From positions 434,001-498,000 of the forward strand of contig JADIZZ010000004.1 of assembly GCA_016704535.1 (NCBI GenBank): 64,000 nt of DNA, in the 5' to 3' direction. Both the position numbers and the translations under genes were made by a program. Below, piece by piece: positions 10,643 through 19,112 of this stretch. The DNA is from Betaproteobacteria bacterium. Its GTDB lineage: Bacteria; Pseudomonadota; Gammaproteobacteria; Burkholderiales; Burkholderiaceae_C. Under the pieces are notes generated by a model, which was given only the letters and a program-made list of their open reading frames with translations, had not been told where the DNA came from and ran no database searches. Each line of letters starts with the position of its first letter. Position 1 is the stretch's first letter.

Positions 10643-12127
10643 CTAGTCCGCCTCGCCTTCGCTGACGCCCACGCCCAAGCGCGCCATGCGGTAGCGCATC
10701 TGGCGCAGCGACAGCCCCAGGCTGGCGCCAGCGGCAGTGCGGTTGTAGCGGTGGCGTTCCAGCGCGCGTTCGAGGATCTCGCGCTCAATGCCGTCGAGGT
10801 AGGCCTCGAGGTCGGCCGGCAGCTCGGGCGCTGAGGTGCCGGCAGGTGGCGGCGATGCCACCTCGACCAAGGCATTGACGGCAGGCTCGGCATCGTCTGC
10901 CATGTCTTCAGGCAGGCTCAGGTCGGCCCGCGCGATCACCTGCGTGCCTGCCAGCGCCAACGCACGGTGCAGCAGGTTCTCGAGCTCGCGCACGTTGCCC
11001 GGAAAACCGTAACGCGCCAGGTGCTGCAGCGCTTGGGCGTCCAGCGTCGGCACCGGCATCACACCGGCATCACGTGCAATGCGCTGCAGCACATGCGCGC
11101 ACAGAGCCGGGAGGTCCGTCATGCGCTCACGCAGCGGCGGCACGTGGATGCGGATGACGTTCAGCCGGTAGTAAAGATCCTGGCGGAAACGACTGGCCAG
11201 CACCTCGGCCCCCAGGTCCTTGTGCGTGGCGCTGACGATGCGAACGTTGACCGGCGTCTCGGCCACCGCGCCAACGGGCCGCACCGCGCGTTCCTGGATC
11301 ACGCGCAGCAGCTTGCTCTGCATCGCCATGGGCAGGTCGCCGATCTCGTCGAGGAACAGTGTGCCCCCCTGCGCGGCCTGGAAGAATCCTTCGCGGTCCT
11401 CGTTGGCGCCGGTGAAGGCACCCTTGCGGTAGCCGAAGAATTCGGCCTCGAGCAAGTGCTCGGGAATGGCGCCGCAATTGACGGCGACGAAGGGCTGCGC
11501 GCCCCGTGTCGAAACCTCGTGGATCGCACGCGCCACCAGTTCCTTGCCGGTGCCCGATTCACCGGCGACGAGCACCGGCGCCATGCTGCGCGCCACGCGC
11601 TCGATCAGCGAGCGCACCTGCTGTATCGCACCCGAGCTGCCGATCAGCCGCTCCAGCGCGGGATGGCCTGCCATCGGGCCGCGCGCCGGCTCAGACGCGC
11701 CCGGTGACGCAGGCGCGGCCGCAAGTGCCGGCGCGCGCCCCAGTGCCGAAGCAACCACGGCGCGGAACTGCCGCAGGTCCACAGGTTTGGTGAGGTAGTC
11801 GTAGGCACCGGACTTCAGTGCTTCCACCGCGTTTTCCGGTGAGCCGTAGGCGGTGATGACTATGGCCTTTTCATGCCGCCCCGCGGCCTGGATGCGCTGC
11901 AGCAGGTCCATGCCGCTGCCGTCGGGCAGCCGCATGTCGGTGATGACGAGTTGGTAGCCGCCGGGGCCGCGCTCGCAAAGCAACGCCCAACCTTCCTCGA
12001 CCGAGCCGGCACTCTCCACGTCGTAACCCTCGCGCACCAGCGTCAGTTCGTAGAGCGTGCGCAGATCGGGCTCGTCGTCGACAACGAGCAGCCGCAGGCC
12101 AGTGGTGGAAGTTGCGGCGCTGTTCAA
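10643..12127 (-). CDS. pilR: Sigma-54 response regulator PilR
   Basis: PilR activates sigma-54 promoters, classically pilA, when phosphorylated by PilS. Domains in order: receiver (residues ~10-125) with acceptor Asp in LVITDMRLPDG near residue 63; AAA+ sigma-54 interaction domain (~160-395) with Walker A GESGTGKE near residue 190, the sigma-54 contact loop GAFTGA and Walker B GTLFLDEIG; and a C-terminal Fis-type helix-turn-helix (NRTAAGASLGLSLRQMRYR). Length (494) is slightly above the usual ~450. It lies 28 bp after pilS on the same strand, and the pilBCD assembly genes are about 20 kb away in this window, which supports the pilus assignment. Confidence 0.9.
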   Translation of the reverse strand: MNSAATSTTGLRLLVVDDEPDLRTLYELTLVREGYDVESAGSVEEGWALLCERGPGGYQLVITDMRLPDGSGMDLLQRIQAAGRHEKAIVITAYGSPENAVEALKSGAYDYLTKPVDLRQFRAVVASALGRAPALAAAPASPGASEPARGPMAGHPALERLIGSSGAIQQVRSLIERVARSMAPVLVAGESGTGKELVARAIHEVSTRGAQPFVAVNCGAIPEHLLEAEFFGYRKGAFTGANEDREGFFQAAQGGTLFLDEIGDLPMAMQSKLLRVIQERAVRPVGAVAETPVNVRIVSATHKDLGAEVLASRFRQDLYYRLNVIRIHVPPLRERMTDLPALCAHVLQRIARDAGVMPVPTLDAQALQHLARYGFPGNVRELENLLHRALALAGTQVIARADLSLPEDMADDAEPAVNALVEVASPPPAGTSAPELPADLEAYLDGIEREILERALERHRYNRTAAGASLGLSLRQMRYRMARLGVGVSEGEAD

Positions 12128-12155
12128 GGGCAGGTTCGAGCGTGTGCTGTGGCAG

Positions 12156-14075
12156 TTACACCGGTTCCAAGGGCAACGGAAAGGGCGCGTCGTTCAGTGT
12201 GGCGCGCCTCATGCCGACGACAAACTCGTTACGCAGGCGCTCGGTCGTGGGCCGTGGCCGGTACTCGATGCTGGCACCATATCGTTCGCACAGCTCGCGA
12301 CAAATATACAGGCCCAGGCCCGAGCCCCGGCTGCGTGTGCTGAAGAAGGGCTCGAAGAGCCGCCGCTCGACCTCGGGCGGGATCGGCGCGCCGTCGCTCA
12401 GCACCGACAACTGCACCCTGCCGTCGCCGCGCGCGACCAGGCTCAATAGGATCGAGCCACGCTCAGCGCTGGCGTGCCGGTGCGCGTTGTCGAGCAGGTT
12501 GACCAGCACGCGACGCAGGTGCTCGGGGTCGAAGATCACGCCCAGCGGTGTCGACGGCAGCTCGGTGCGCAATCGGCTGTCGGCACCCAGCTGCAGGCCG
12601 GCGGTTCGCGCCCAATCGGTGGTGGCTGCAGCCACCGCGGCCGCGGCGTCGATGGCGCGCTGCGCCAGCTCGGCCCCCGGAGCCACCTCCATCACGTCGT
12701 CGACCAAGCGCTTCAAGCGCTCGACGTTGTCGGCCACCATCTGAGCCAGGCGTTGCTGGCCGGGCTCCAGCGGGTCTTCCAGAAGCAGCGCGTTGGCCTG
12801 CGCGATCGCGGCCAGCGGGTTGCGGATCTCGTGCGCGATGCCGGCCGACACGCGCCCCATCGCGGCCAGTTTCTCCTGCCGGATGCGCGCCTGCAGCGTG
12901 CGCAGGTCTTCCATCAGCAGCACAGCGAAAGGCTCCAGCACCCTGTCGTCGGGCGCCTCGTTCGCGGGCTCGAGCCCGCGGCCGCGCATGAATCGCACTC
13001 GCAGCCGCAGCGTGCGCGTGTGGCCGACGCCGAAGCGCAGCGTGACATCGCGGCCGGCATCGGGCCACACGCCTTCGGACAGCGCACGCTCCACGGCCTC
13101 GAACAGTTCGGCCCAAACCGGCGTTTGGTTCAGCATGAATGGCGCCGGCGGGTTCAGGCCTTGGTCGACGAGCAGTGCGCGAGCGGCCGGATTCGCGGCA
13201 CGCACACGTGCACGGTGGTCGACCACCAGCACGCCGTCGACCATCTCCTCGATGACGAGCCGATTCAGCTGCGCCTGCTGTCGCGCCAGCTCCAGGCTGC
13301 CTCGCGCCGCCAGTTCTTCGCGCGCCAAGCGCCCGGCCAACTCACCCGACAGCAGCGTGATCATGAACATGCCCAGCCCGGCCAGCCCCGACTGCAACAT
13401 CAGCGCCGCTGCAGTGTCGCTGTACAGCCCGGCGCGCCAGGCAGCGAACAGCAGCATCAGCGCCACGGCGGCCGCGGTGCCCAGCGCCAGCAGGCGCGAC
13501 GTCAACACCCCGGCCATCAGCACCGGCAGCACCAGCAGCGCGGCATAGTTCAACGAGCTGCCCACCTCCAGCAGATGCAGCAGCGTGAAGGCCACGAGAT
13601 CGACGCCGATGGTCGCCGCCCATTGCTGCCGCCGCCGCCGCACCTGCGACTGCGGCGCCGCCAGCGGCCGAAACCTCGGCAACAGCCACAGCGTGATGGC
13701 CTGCACGCCGTAAAGGAGCGCGACCAGCGTCAACCATTCGCCGCTGCGGGTGCCCAGCAGGCTGCTCGCACCCTGGACGGCGACGAGCCCCAGGCCGATG
13801 GCCGCGCGTGCCGCGGCATAGGTGCGGTAGACCCGCGCCAGCGCGCTGTCTTGCGCGCGCTCGATGCGGCGCGCCTGGCGCAGCAAGAAGCGGCTATCGG
13901 TGGGCGCTTCGCCCGAGGCCAGCCAGCCCGGATCGAAGAAGGACTCGGCGCCGACCGCCGAATCGGTAGCGCCAAAATCGCCGAACAGCGGGTCGTCGTG
14001 GCGGCGCCTGGCGCCGCCACGACGGTCGCCGCGGCGACGGTCGCCACTGCGGCGATTGGCGGCAGTCGGGTCCAC
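12156..14075 (-). CDS. pilS: Membrane sensor histidine kinase PilS
   Basis: PilS senses pilin levels in the inner membrane and controls PilR. The 639-residue protein has an unusual basic N-terminal tail rich in RRGDRR-type segments, then about six transmembrane helices (residues ~85-245), a PAS domain (~265-375), the dimerisation/phosphoacceptor motif GIAHEIRNPLAAI (His near residue 420), and an HATPase domain with NLLDNAHRH and GSGLGLYICREL. The architecture (6 TM, PAS, HisKA, HATPase_c) is that of PilS. Compared with the ~530-residue P. aeruginosa protein the extra length is mainly in the N-terminal tail; an internal start would remove part of it. Confidence 0.88.
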   Translation of the reverse strand: MDPTAANRRSGDRRRGDRRGGARRRHDDPLFGDFGATDSAVGAESFFDPGWLASGEAPTDSRFLLRQARRIERAQDSALARVYRTYAAARAAIGLGLVAVQGASSLLGTRSGEWLTLVALLYGVQAITLWLLPRFRPLAAPQSQVRRRRQQWAATIGVDLVAFTLLHLLEVGSSLNYAALLVLPVLMAGVLTSRLLALGTAAAVALMLLFAAWRAGLYSDTAAALMLQSGLAGLGMFMITLLSGELAGRLAREELAARGSLELARQQAQLNRLVIEEMVDGVLVVDHRARVRAANPAARALLVDQGLNPPAPFMLNQTPVWAELFEAVERALSEGVWPDAGRDVTLRFGVGHTRTLRLRVRFMRGRGLEPANEAPDDRVLEPFAVLLMEDLRTLQARIRQEKLAAMGRVSAGIAHEIRNPLAAIAQANALLLEDPLEPGQQRLAQMVADNVERLKRLVDDVMEVAPGAELAQRAIDAAAAVAAATTDWARTAGLQLGADSRLRTELPSTPLGVIFDPEHLRRVLVNLLDNAHRHASAERGSILLSLVARGDGRVQLSVLSDGAPIPPEVERRLFEPFFSTRSRGSGLGLYICRELCERYGASIEYRPRPTTERLRNEFVVGMRRATLNDAPFPLPLEPV

Positions 14076-14091
14076 CGTGCTGGGCGCGACG

Positions 14092-14334
14092 CTAGCGGGG
14101 GCCGGCCTGCAGGTGTGCGGCGCTGCAGTAGGCGCGGCCGGCGGGTTCGAACACCGCGTCGGTCTGGGGCAGATGCACGCCGCAATGCGCGCAGGCCAGC
14201 ATCGGAGTGGTTCCGGCAGCAGGCGTACCGGGCTTGGCCTGCGGTGGCGGCTTCTTCGGTCCGGATACGCGGTGGCGTGACTTGAACAGCCAGAGCGCGA
14301 TGCCGACGACGGCGAGCAGCAACAGGAACTTCAT
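14092..14334 (-). CDS. Small PP0621-family protein with one membrane helix
   Basis: This 80-residue protein has an N-terminal membrane helix (KFLLLLAVVGIALWLF), a short Pro/Lys linker and a C-terminal zinc-ribbon-like segment, CAHCGVHLP...AYCSAAH, with two Cys pairs or Cys/His that could bind a metal. I recognise it as the PP0621-type protein often found between pilS and ypjD/ffh in Burkholderiales and Pseudomonas; no function is established. It lies 16 bp after ypjD and 16 bp before pilS, so it is probably in the same transcript. Confidence 0.8.
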   Translation of the reverse strand: MKFLLLLAVVGIALWLFKSRHRVSGPKKPPPQAKPGTPAAGTTPMLACAHCGVHLPQTDAVFEPAGRAYCSAAHLQAGPR

Positions 14335-14350
14335 GGCGTGCCGGGGGCCG

Positions 14351-15190
14351 TCATGCGGCGGTGCGCTCGAGCAGCACCTCGAGCACAAAGCGCGAACCGA
14401 CGTACGCCAGCAACAGCAGCGCCGCGCCGGCGTAGAGCCAACGCGTGGCGCGCTTGCCGCGCCAGCCGCGCAGCCGGCGCCCCGCCAACAAGGCGGCGAA
14501 CACCGCCCAGGCAAGGATCGAAAACACCGCCTTGTGATCGGTCCAGCGCCAATGCACGGTGTTCAGCACCCCAAGCACCAGCGTGGCAGTGAGCACGGCA
14601 AAGCCGGCTTCGACGAAGCGAAAGGTCACGCGTTCCAATTGCAGTAGCGGCATGCCGAAGGCACTGGGGCCTGTGGCCTGCAGGCGTCCGGCCGAGCCGC
14701 CGGCGCGCAGGCGGCGCTCGGTGGCATCCAGCATCAGCGCGTGCAGCACGGCGGCGCCAAAGAGCCCATAGGCGCTGACACCCAGCACGAAGTGCAGAGG
14801 CGCCAAAGGCGAAGTGATGGGTCGCAGTTCTCCCGGGAACAGCGCCATCACGCCCACGGCCAGCATGCCAGTCACGGCCAGCCCGCGGCGCACGGCCAGC
14901 AGCGGAGCGAAGCGGCTTTCGACCGCGTAGACCGCGATCACCAGCCATACCGTGATCGACAACACCGGCGCGAAGCCCAGGCGTGCGCCGGGCGCCCGCA
15001 GCCCGATGCCGGCGATGTCGATGACGAGCAGCAGGCCGTGCAGCGCCCAGCCGCCCAGCAGCGCGGCGGCAGAGAAGCGCTGCAAGGCCGCCAGAGGCAG
15101 CGCGGCCAGCAGGTACAGCAGCAGCGCCACCGCCACCAGCAGCAGCCCGCCCCCCGGGGCGAGCGCAGGAGATGCGGTCGATAGAATCAT
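14351..15190 (-). CDS. YpjD/CcsA-like inner-membrane protein (cytochrome c assembly family)
   Basis: The 279-residue protein has about eight hydrophobic helices and the conserved core of the cytochrome c assembly (CcmC/CcsA, PF01578) family: PLHFVLGVSAYGLFGAAVLHA around residue 130 and HWRWTDHKAVFSILAW near 215, with conserved His in both. YpjD homologues of Gram-negatives lack an established role in haem handling; association with ffh is widespread. I take the ATG at 15190 rather than the GTG one codon earlier. TACACT lies exactly six bases upstream of this ATG with no Shine-Dalgarno, suggesting a leaderless transcript. It is divergent from ffh. Confidence 0.85.
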   Translation of the reverse strand: MILSTASPALAPGGGLLLVAVALLLYLLAALPLAALQRFSAAALLGGWALHGLLLVIDIAGIGLRAPGARLGFAPVLSITVWLVIAVYAVESRFAPLLAVRRGLAVTGMLAVGVMALFPGELRPITSPLAPLHFVLGVSAYGLFGAAVLHALMLDATERRLRAGGSAGRLQATGPSAFGMPLLQLERVTFRFVEAGFAVLTATLVLGVLNTVHWRWTDHKAVFSILAWAVFAALLAGRRLRGWRGKRATRWLYAGAALLLLAYVGSRFVLEVLLERTAA

Positions 15191-15196
15191 CACGAC

Positions 15197-15202
15197 AGTG
15201 TA
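15197..15202 (-). promoter_or_regulatory. -10 element of a likely leaderless ypjD transcript
   Basis: TACACT on the minus strand ends six bases before the ATG at 15190, so transcription would start at the A of the start codon. No convincing -35 is present. Confidence 0.45.
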
Positions 15203-15240
15203 ATGACCGCGCGCGCCTACCCGGGCAGCCTGAACAAGCC

Positions 15241-16599
15241 ATGGCCTCGACCCTCTCCGACAGACTGTCCAAGCTGGTCAAGACCATGCGCGGACAGGCG
15301 CGCATCACCGAAGCCAACGTGCAGGACATGCTGCGCGAGGTGCGCATGGCGCTGCTGGAGGCCGACGTGGCGTTGCCGGTGGTGCGCGACTTCATCACAC
15401 GCGTCAAGGACAAGGCGCTCGGCACCGAGGTGGCCGGCTCGCTGAACCCGGGGCAGGCGCTGGTAGGCATCGTGCACAAGGAACTCGCCGCCACCATGGG
15501 CGAGGGTGTGGCCGACCTCAACCTCGCCACGCAGCCGCCAGCGGTCATCCTGATGGCCGGCTTGCAGGGCGCGGGCAAGACCACCACAGCGGCCAAGTTG
15601 GCCAAGCACCTGATCACCAAGCGCAAGAAGAAGGTGCTCACTGTCTCGGCCGACGTCTACCGCCCGGCCGCCATCGAGCAGCTGAAGACGGTGACGGCGC
15701 AGGCTGGCGCCGAGTGGTTCCCTTCCGACTCGACGCAGAAACCGCGCGACATCGCGCTGGCCGCGCTGGACTACGCCAAGCGCCACTACTTCGACGTGCT
15801 GCTCGTCGACACCGCCGGCCGGCTGGGCATCGACGAAGCGCTGATGGCCGAGATCCGCGAACTGCACGCGGCGCTGCAACCCGTAGAGACGTTGTTCGTC
15901 GTCGACGCCATGCAGGGCCAGGACGCGATCAACACGGCCAAGGCCTTCAAGGATGCGTTGCCATTGACCGGCGTCGTGCTGACCAAGCTCGACGGCGACT
16001 CACGTGGCGGCGCCGCGCTGTCGGTGCGACAGGTCACCGGCGCGCCGATCAAGTTCGCCGGGGTGTCCGAGAAGATCGACGGGCTGGAGGTCTTCGACGC
16101 CGAGCGCCATGCCGGCCGCGTGCTGGGCATGGGCGACGTGGTGGCGCTGGTCGAGCAGGTGCAGCAGGGTGTCGACGTCGCCGCAGCACAAAAATTCGCC
16201 GACAAGATGAAGTCGGGCGGCGGCTTCGACCTTAACGACTTCCTGTCCCAGATCAGCCAGATGAAGAACATGGGTGGTCTGTCGAGCCTGATGGACAAGC
16301 TGCCCAGCCAGCTTTCCGCCAAGGCCGCCGGCGCCGACATGGACAAGGCCGAGCGCGACGTGAAGCGCATGGAGGGCATCATCTGCGCGATGACGCCGCT
16401 GGAACGGCGCAAGCCCGAACTCATCAAGGCCAGCCGCAAGCGCCGCATCGCCACTGGTGCTGGCGTGCACGTGCAGGAGGTCAACCGGCTGTTGAACCAG
16501 TTCGACCAGATGCAGGGGATGATGAAAAAGATGAAGGGCGGCGGCCTGATGAAGATGATGAAGCGCATGGGCGGCGGCTTCCCGGGCATGCCGCGCTGA
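15241..16599 (+). CDS. ffh: Signal recognition particle GTPase Ffh
   Basis: Ffh (SRP54) with 4.5S RNA binds signal sequences on ribosomes and docks with FtsY to deliver inner-membrane proteins. The 452-residue protein has the N-domain (residues 1-~95), the G-domain with G1 GLQGAGKTTTAAKL near residue 108, DTAGRL (G3) and TKLDGDSRGG (G4/closing loop), and the C-terminal Met-rich M-domain (KKMKGGGLMKMMKRMGGGF) that binds signal peptides and RNA. The start at 15241 (MASTLSDRL) matches the family; upstream in-frame codons are not conserved. The partner ftsY lies 860 bp downstream on the opposite strand. Confidence 0.97.
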   Translation: MASTLSDRLSKLVKTMRGQARITEANVQDMLREVRMALLEADVALPVVRDFITRVKDKALGTEVAGSLNPGQALVGIVHKELAATMGEGVADLNLATQPPAVILMAGLQGAGKTTTAAKLAKHLITKRKKKVLTVSADVYRPAAIEQLKTVTAQAGAEWFPSDSTQKPRDIALAALDYAKRHYFDVLLVDTAGRLGIDEALMAEIRELHAALQPVETLFVVDAMQGQDAINTAKAFKDALPLTGVVLTKLDGDSRGGAALSVRQVTGAPIKFAGVSEKIDGLEVFDAERHAGRVLGMGDVVALVEQVQQGVDVAAAQKFADKMKSGGGFDLNDFLSQISQMKNMGGLSSLMDKLPSQLSAKAAGADMDKAERDVKRMEGIICAMTPLERRKPELIKASRKRRIATGAGVHVQEVNRLLNQFDQMQGMMKKMKGGGLMKMMKRMGGGFPGMPR

Positions 16600-16714
16600 C
16601 CCCGGCGGCGCGTTCGGTCCGACACGTCTTGATACGAATCTTGTGCCTGCGACCATTGATCCGGGCGGCCGCAAGGCCGATGTTCCGGATTCGCTCCCGA
16701 TAGTCTCGTCCGCC

Positions 16715-17428
16715 ATGGAATTTCTTCCGCCGATTGCCAGCTTTGCCCTGCCCGCGACAGTCCTGCTGCTGACGTGGCTGGTCATACGGCTGCGGCAACG
16801 ACGCAGTGCCGGGCGCAGCGCCGCGCGCGAAGCGCTGGACACCGTGGCGGGCTGGCCGCCCGAAGCGGCGCGTGTGCTGACGATCAACGAACGCCAGGCC
16901 TACGACCTGTTGCGGCGCGCGATGCCGGGCTTCCTGGTGCTGGCGCAAGTACCGCTGTCCCGATTCATTCGCGTTCCCTCTCGCCATTCCTACACCGATT
17001 GGCTGCAGCGTGTGGGTTCGCTCAGCGCCGACCTGCTGTTCTGCGACTCCGGCTCGCGGGTGCTCGCCGTGGTCGACATCCGCGCCGCACAGGAAAGCGA
17101 CCGCGCCCGCCGTCGCCACGAGCGCATGACCCGCGTGCTGCGCAAGGCCGGCGTGCACGTGCTGACCTGGCGCGAAGACGCCCTGCCCACGCCAGCCGAA
17201 GTGCGGCATGCCATGACCGCCATCGTCGGCGTCGTGGCGGCGTCCGCACCGGCGGCAGCCGCCACGAGGGCCACCACGTCGCGGCCGATGCCGCTGATTC
17301 CGGTGGCCGATATCAGCGAGATCCTGGCCGAGGGCGACCGTGCCGCTCTCGAGGCCGAAGACCCGTCGATGGAGCCCGTGCCCTCGGGCTTCTACGAAGA
17401 ACTCGAAGTCGCCGACGCGCGCCGCTGA
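16715..17428 (+). CDS. DUF2726 domain membrane-anchored protein
   Basis: The 237-residue protein begins with one membrane helix (FALPATVLLLTWLVIRL) and then a DUF2726 domain (about residues 55-175): LTINERQAYDLLRRAMPGF, LLFCDSGSRVLAVVDI and VHVLTWREDALPTP. This domain resembles restriction-endonuclease-like or topoisomerase-associated folds in other proteins, but its role is unknown. The C-terminal ~60 residues are acidic and Ala-rich. The start at 16715 gives the short cytoplasmic tail expected before the helix; no good ribosome-binding site supports it. It is convergent with ftsY, 30 bp apart. Confidence 0.75.
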   Translation: MEFLPPIASFALPATVLLLTWLVIRLRQRRSAGRSAAREALDTVAGWPPEAARVLTINERQAYDLLRRAMPGFLVLAQVPLSRFIRVPSRHSYTDWLQRVGSLSADLLFCDSGSRVLAVVDIRAAQESDRARRRHERMTRVLRKAGVHVLTWREDALPTPAEVRHAMTAIVGVVAASAPAAAATRATTSRPMPLIPVADISEILAEGDRAALEAEDPSMEPVPSGFYEELEVADARR

Positions 17429-17458
17429 GCGACACGGCCGCACCCCACGCGGCGGTCT

Positions 17459-18526
17459 TCAGTCGAGCAAGGCGCGCACGAATTCCTGCGCGTTGAAGGG
17501 CTGCAGGTCCTCGAGCTTCTCGCCGATGCCGATGAAGTAGACCGGCACCACGCGCCCCTGTTCTGCGCCCCAGCGCGCGATCGCTGCCAGCACGCCCCCC
17601 TTTGCCGTGCCGTCGAGTTTGGTAACGATCAGGCCGGTGAGCCCCAGCGCCGCATCGAAGGCCTTCACCTGTGCCAACGCGTTCTGGCCGGTGTTGCCGT
17701 CGACCACCAGCAGCACCTCGTGCGGCGCGCCAGCCTGCGCCTTGGCGATGGTGCGCTGGATCTTCTTCAGCTCGTCCATCAGGTGCGTCTGCGTCGGCAG
17801 GCGGCCGGCGGTGTCAGCGATGACGACGTCGCAGCCCCGCGCGCGGCCGGCGGTGACGGCGTCGAAGGTCACGGCGGCGGGGTCGCCGCCGGCCTGGCTG
17901 ACGATCTCCACCCGGTTGCGGTCGGCCCAGACCGCCAGCTGTTCACGCGCCGCGGCGCGGAAGGTGTCGGCCGCGGCCAGCAGCACCTTGCAGTCGGCCT
18001 CGGCCAGATGGCGCGTGAGCTTGCCGATACTCGTGGTCTTGCCGGCGCCGTTGACGCCGGTGACCATGATCACGGTGGGCGTGTGCGCGCCGATGTCGAG
18101 CGTGCGCTCCAGCGGCAGCAGCAGTTCGGTCAGGGCCTGCACCAGCAGCGCGCGCACGGCGGCGGGTTCAGTGGCCTTGCTGTCCTTGACGCGGCGCTTC
18201 AGGTCGGCCAGCAGGTGCTCCGTGGCCGAGACGCCCGTGTCGGCCAGCAGCAGCGCCGATTCCAGCTCTTCGTACAGCGCGTCGTCGATGCGCGTGCCGG
18301 TGAACACCGTGGCAATGCTGCTGCCGGTCTTGCGCAGGCCCTGGGCCAGGCGGCCGAGCCAGCCGCTGCGCGGTTCCGTCAGCGCCGCAGGAGCGGGCGG
18401 CATCGCCGGAGCGGGCGTCGCCGCCGTCTCGGGCACAGCGACCGGTGCGGGGGCCTCGCGTATTGGGCCGGCGGGTGCTTCCGCTGGCGCAGGTGCCGGC
18501 GGCTTCTTCTTGAAGAAACTGAACAT
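17459..18526 (-). CDS. ftsY: Signal recognition particle receptor FtsY
   Basis: FtsY is the membrane-associated SRP receptor GTPase and Ffh's partner. The 355-residue protein has a short Lys-rich N-terminus followed by a Pro/Ala-rich linker (residues ~10-55, the reduced A-domain), the N-domain (~60-140) and the G-domain with GVNGAGKTTSIGKL near residue 155, DTAGRLPTQ, and TKLDGTAKGG. The closing motif FIGIGEKLEDLQPF is the FtsY hallmark distinguishing it from Ffh. It is read toward the DUF2726 gene, and the tRNA-Met promoter lies just upstream on the other strand. Confidence 0.97.
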   Translation of the reverse strand: MFSFFKKKPPAPAPAEAPAGPIREAPAPVAVPETAATPAPAMPPAPAALTEPRSGWLGRLAQGLRKTGSSIATVFTGTRIDDALYEELESALLLADTGVSATEHLLADLKRRVKDSKATEPAAVRALLVQALTELLLPLERTLDIGAHTPTVIMVTGVNGAGKTTSIGKLTRHLAEADCKVLLAAADTFRAAAREQLAVWADRNRVEIVSQAGGDPAAVTFDAVTAGRARGCDVVIADTAGRLPTQTHLMDELKKIQRTIAKAQAGAPHEVLLVVDGNTGQNALAQVKAFDAALGLTGLIVTKLDGTAKGGVLAAIARWGAEQGRVVPVYFIGIGEKLEDLQPFNAQEFVRALLD

Positions 18527-18550
18527 CGTGGGAAGCGGGATGGCGCCTGT

Positions 18551-18577
18551 TTGCCAACGTGCCAGCCTCGCTATAAT
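18551..18577 (+). promoter_or_regulatory. Putative promoter of tRNA-Met
   Basis: TTGCCA (18551-18556) and a perfect TATAAT (18572-18577) are separated by 15 bases. The -10 ends 10 bases before the tRNA, fitting a tRNA promoter. The spacer is short. Confidence 0.55.
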
Positions 18578-18587
18578 GTGAGGCTCA

Positions 18588-18664
18588 GGCGCTTTAGCTC
18601 AGCTGGTTAGAGCGACGGAATCATAATCCGCAGGTCCGGGGTTCAAATCCCTGAAGCGCCACCA
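18588..18664 (+). tRNA. tRNA-Met (anticodon CAT)
   Basis: The 77-nt sequence folds into a cloverleaf: acceptor GGCGCTT paired with AAGCGCC, D-arm GCTC/GAGC, anticodon loop ATCATAA giving CAT, T-arm with GGTTCAAATCC, and an encoded CCA end. There is one mismatch at the top of the anticodon stem (27:43). CAT could be elongator Met, initiator Met or lysidine-modified Ile; the acceptor stem and absence of the initiator GGG/CCC anticodon stem favour elongator Met. Confidence 0.9.
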
Positions 18665-18731
18665 GAACCCGCGGCCCGAGGTCTTCCCTTCGGGCCGTTT
18701 TGTTTTGTCCCACAGCCCCTGGATCCACACC

Positions 18732-19112
18732 ATGCTTCGCTGTGTCACCCTGGCGGCCCTGCTGGCCGCCGCCACACTGCCCGCCGCGGCGCAGATGCCC
18801 AGGCCTTTCACGGCGCAGACACTGCGCGGTGAACTCGTCGTCACCCAGCCGCCCGAGGTGCTGCTGAACCGCCAGCCGGCACGTCTGGCGCCCGGGGCAC
18901 GCATTCGCGGTGCCGACAACCTGCTGCTGATGTCGGGCGCCGTCACAGGTCAGCGCCTGCTGGTGCACTACACGCTGGATCTCAGCGGTCACGTGTTGAA
19001 CGTCTGGGTGCTGACGCCGGCCGAACTGGCCCGCCAGCCCTGGCCGGCCACGCCCGAGCAGGCTGCCACATGGGCCTTCGACCCGTCGTCACAGACGTGG
19101 AGCAAGCCATGA
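18732..19112 (+). CDS. Exported protein of unknown function
   Basis: The 126-residue product starts with a clear Sec signal peptide ([20 protein letters not shown], cleavage after AAA-Q region near residue 20). The mature part is a ~105-residue beta-rich domain with [17 protein letters not shown] and [20 protein letters not shown]. No known catalytic motif is seen. A nine-codon longer frame starts nearer the tRNA; the internal ATG at 18732 gives the better signal peptide. The stop overlaps the miaB start by four bases (ATGA), implying coupled expression, a neighbourhood I associate with Burkholderiales but without a known function. Confidence 0.7.
   Translation: MLRCVTLAALLAAATLPAAAQMPRPFTAQTLRGELVVTQPPEVLLNRQPARLAPGARIRGADNLLLMSGAVTGQRLLVHYTLDLSGHVLNVWVLTPAELARQPWPATPEQAATWAFDPSSQTWSKP

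Noticed and set aside
10643..10893. N-terminal extension of ampD across the pilR end
   Set aside because: The extra ~90 residues are Arg/Ser-rich, not conserved, and antiparallel to no gene but overlap the pilR 3' coding region in another frame; the internal ATG at 10626 gives the normal AmpD length.
12156..14285. Plus-strand frames opposite pilS
   Set aside because: Shadows of the histidine kinase gene.
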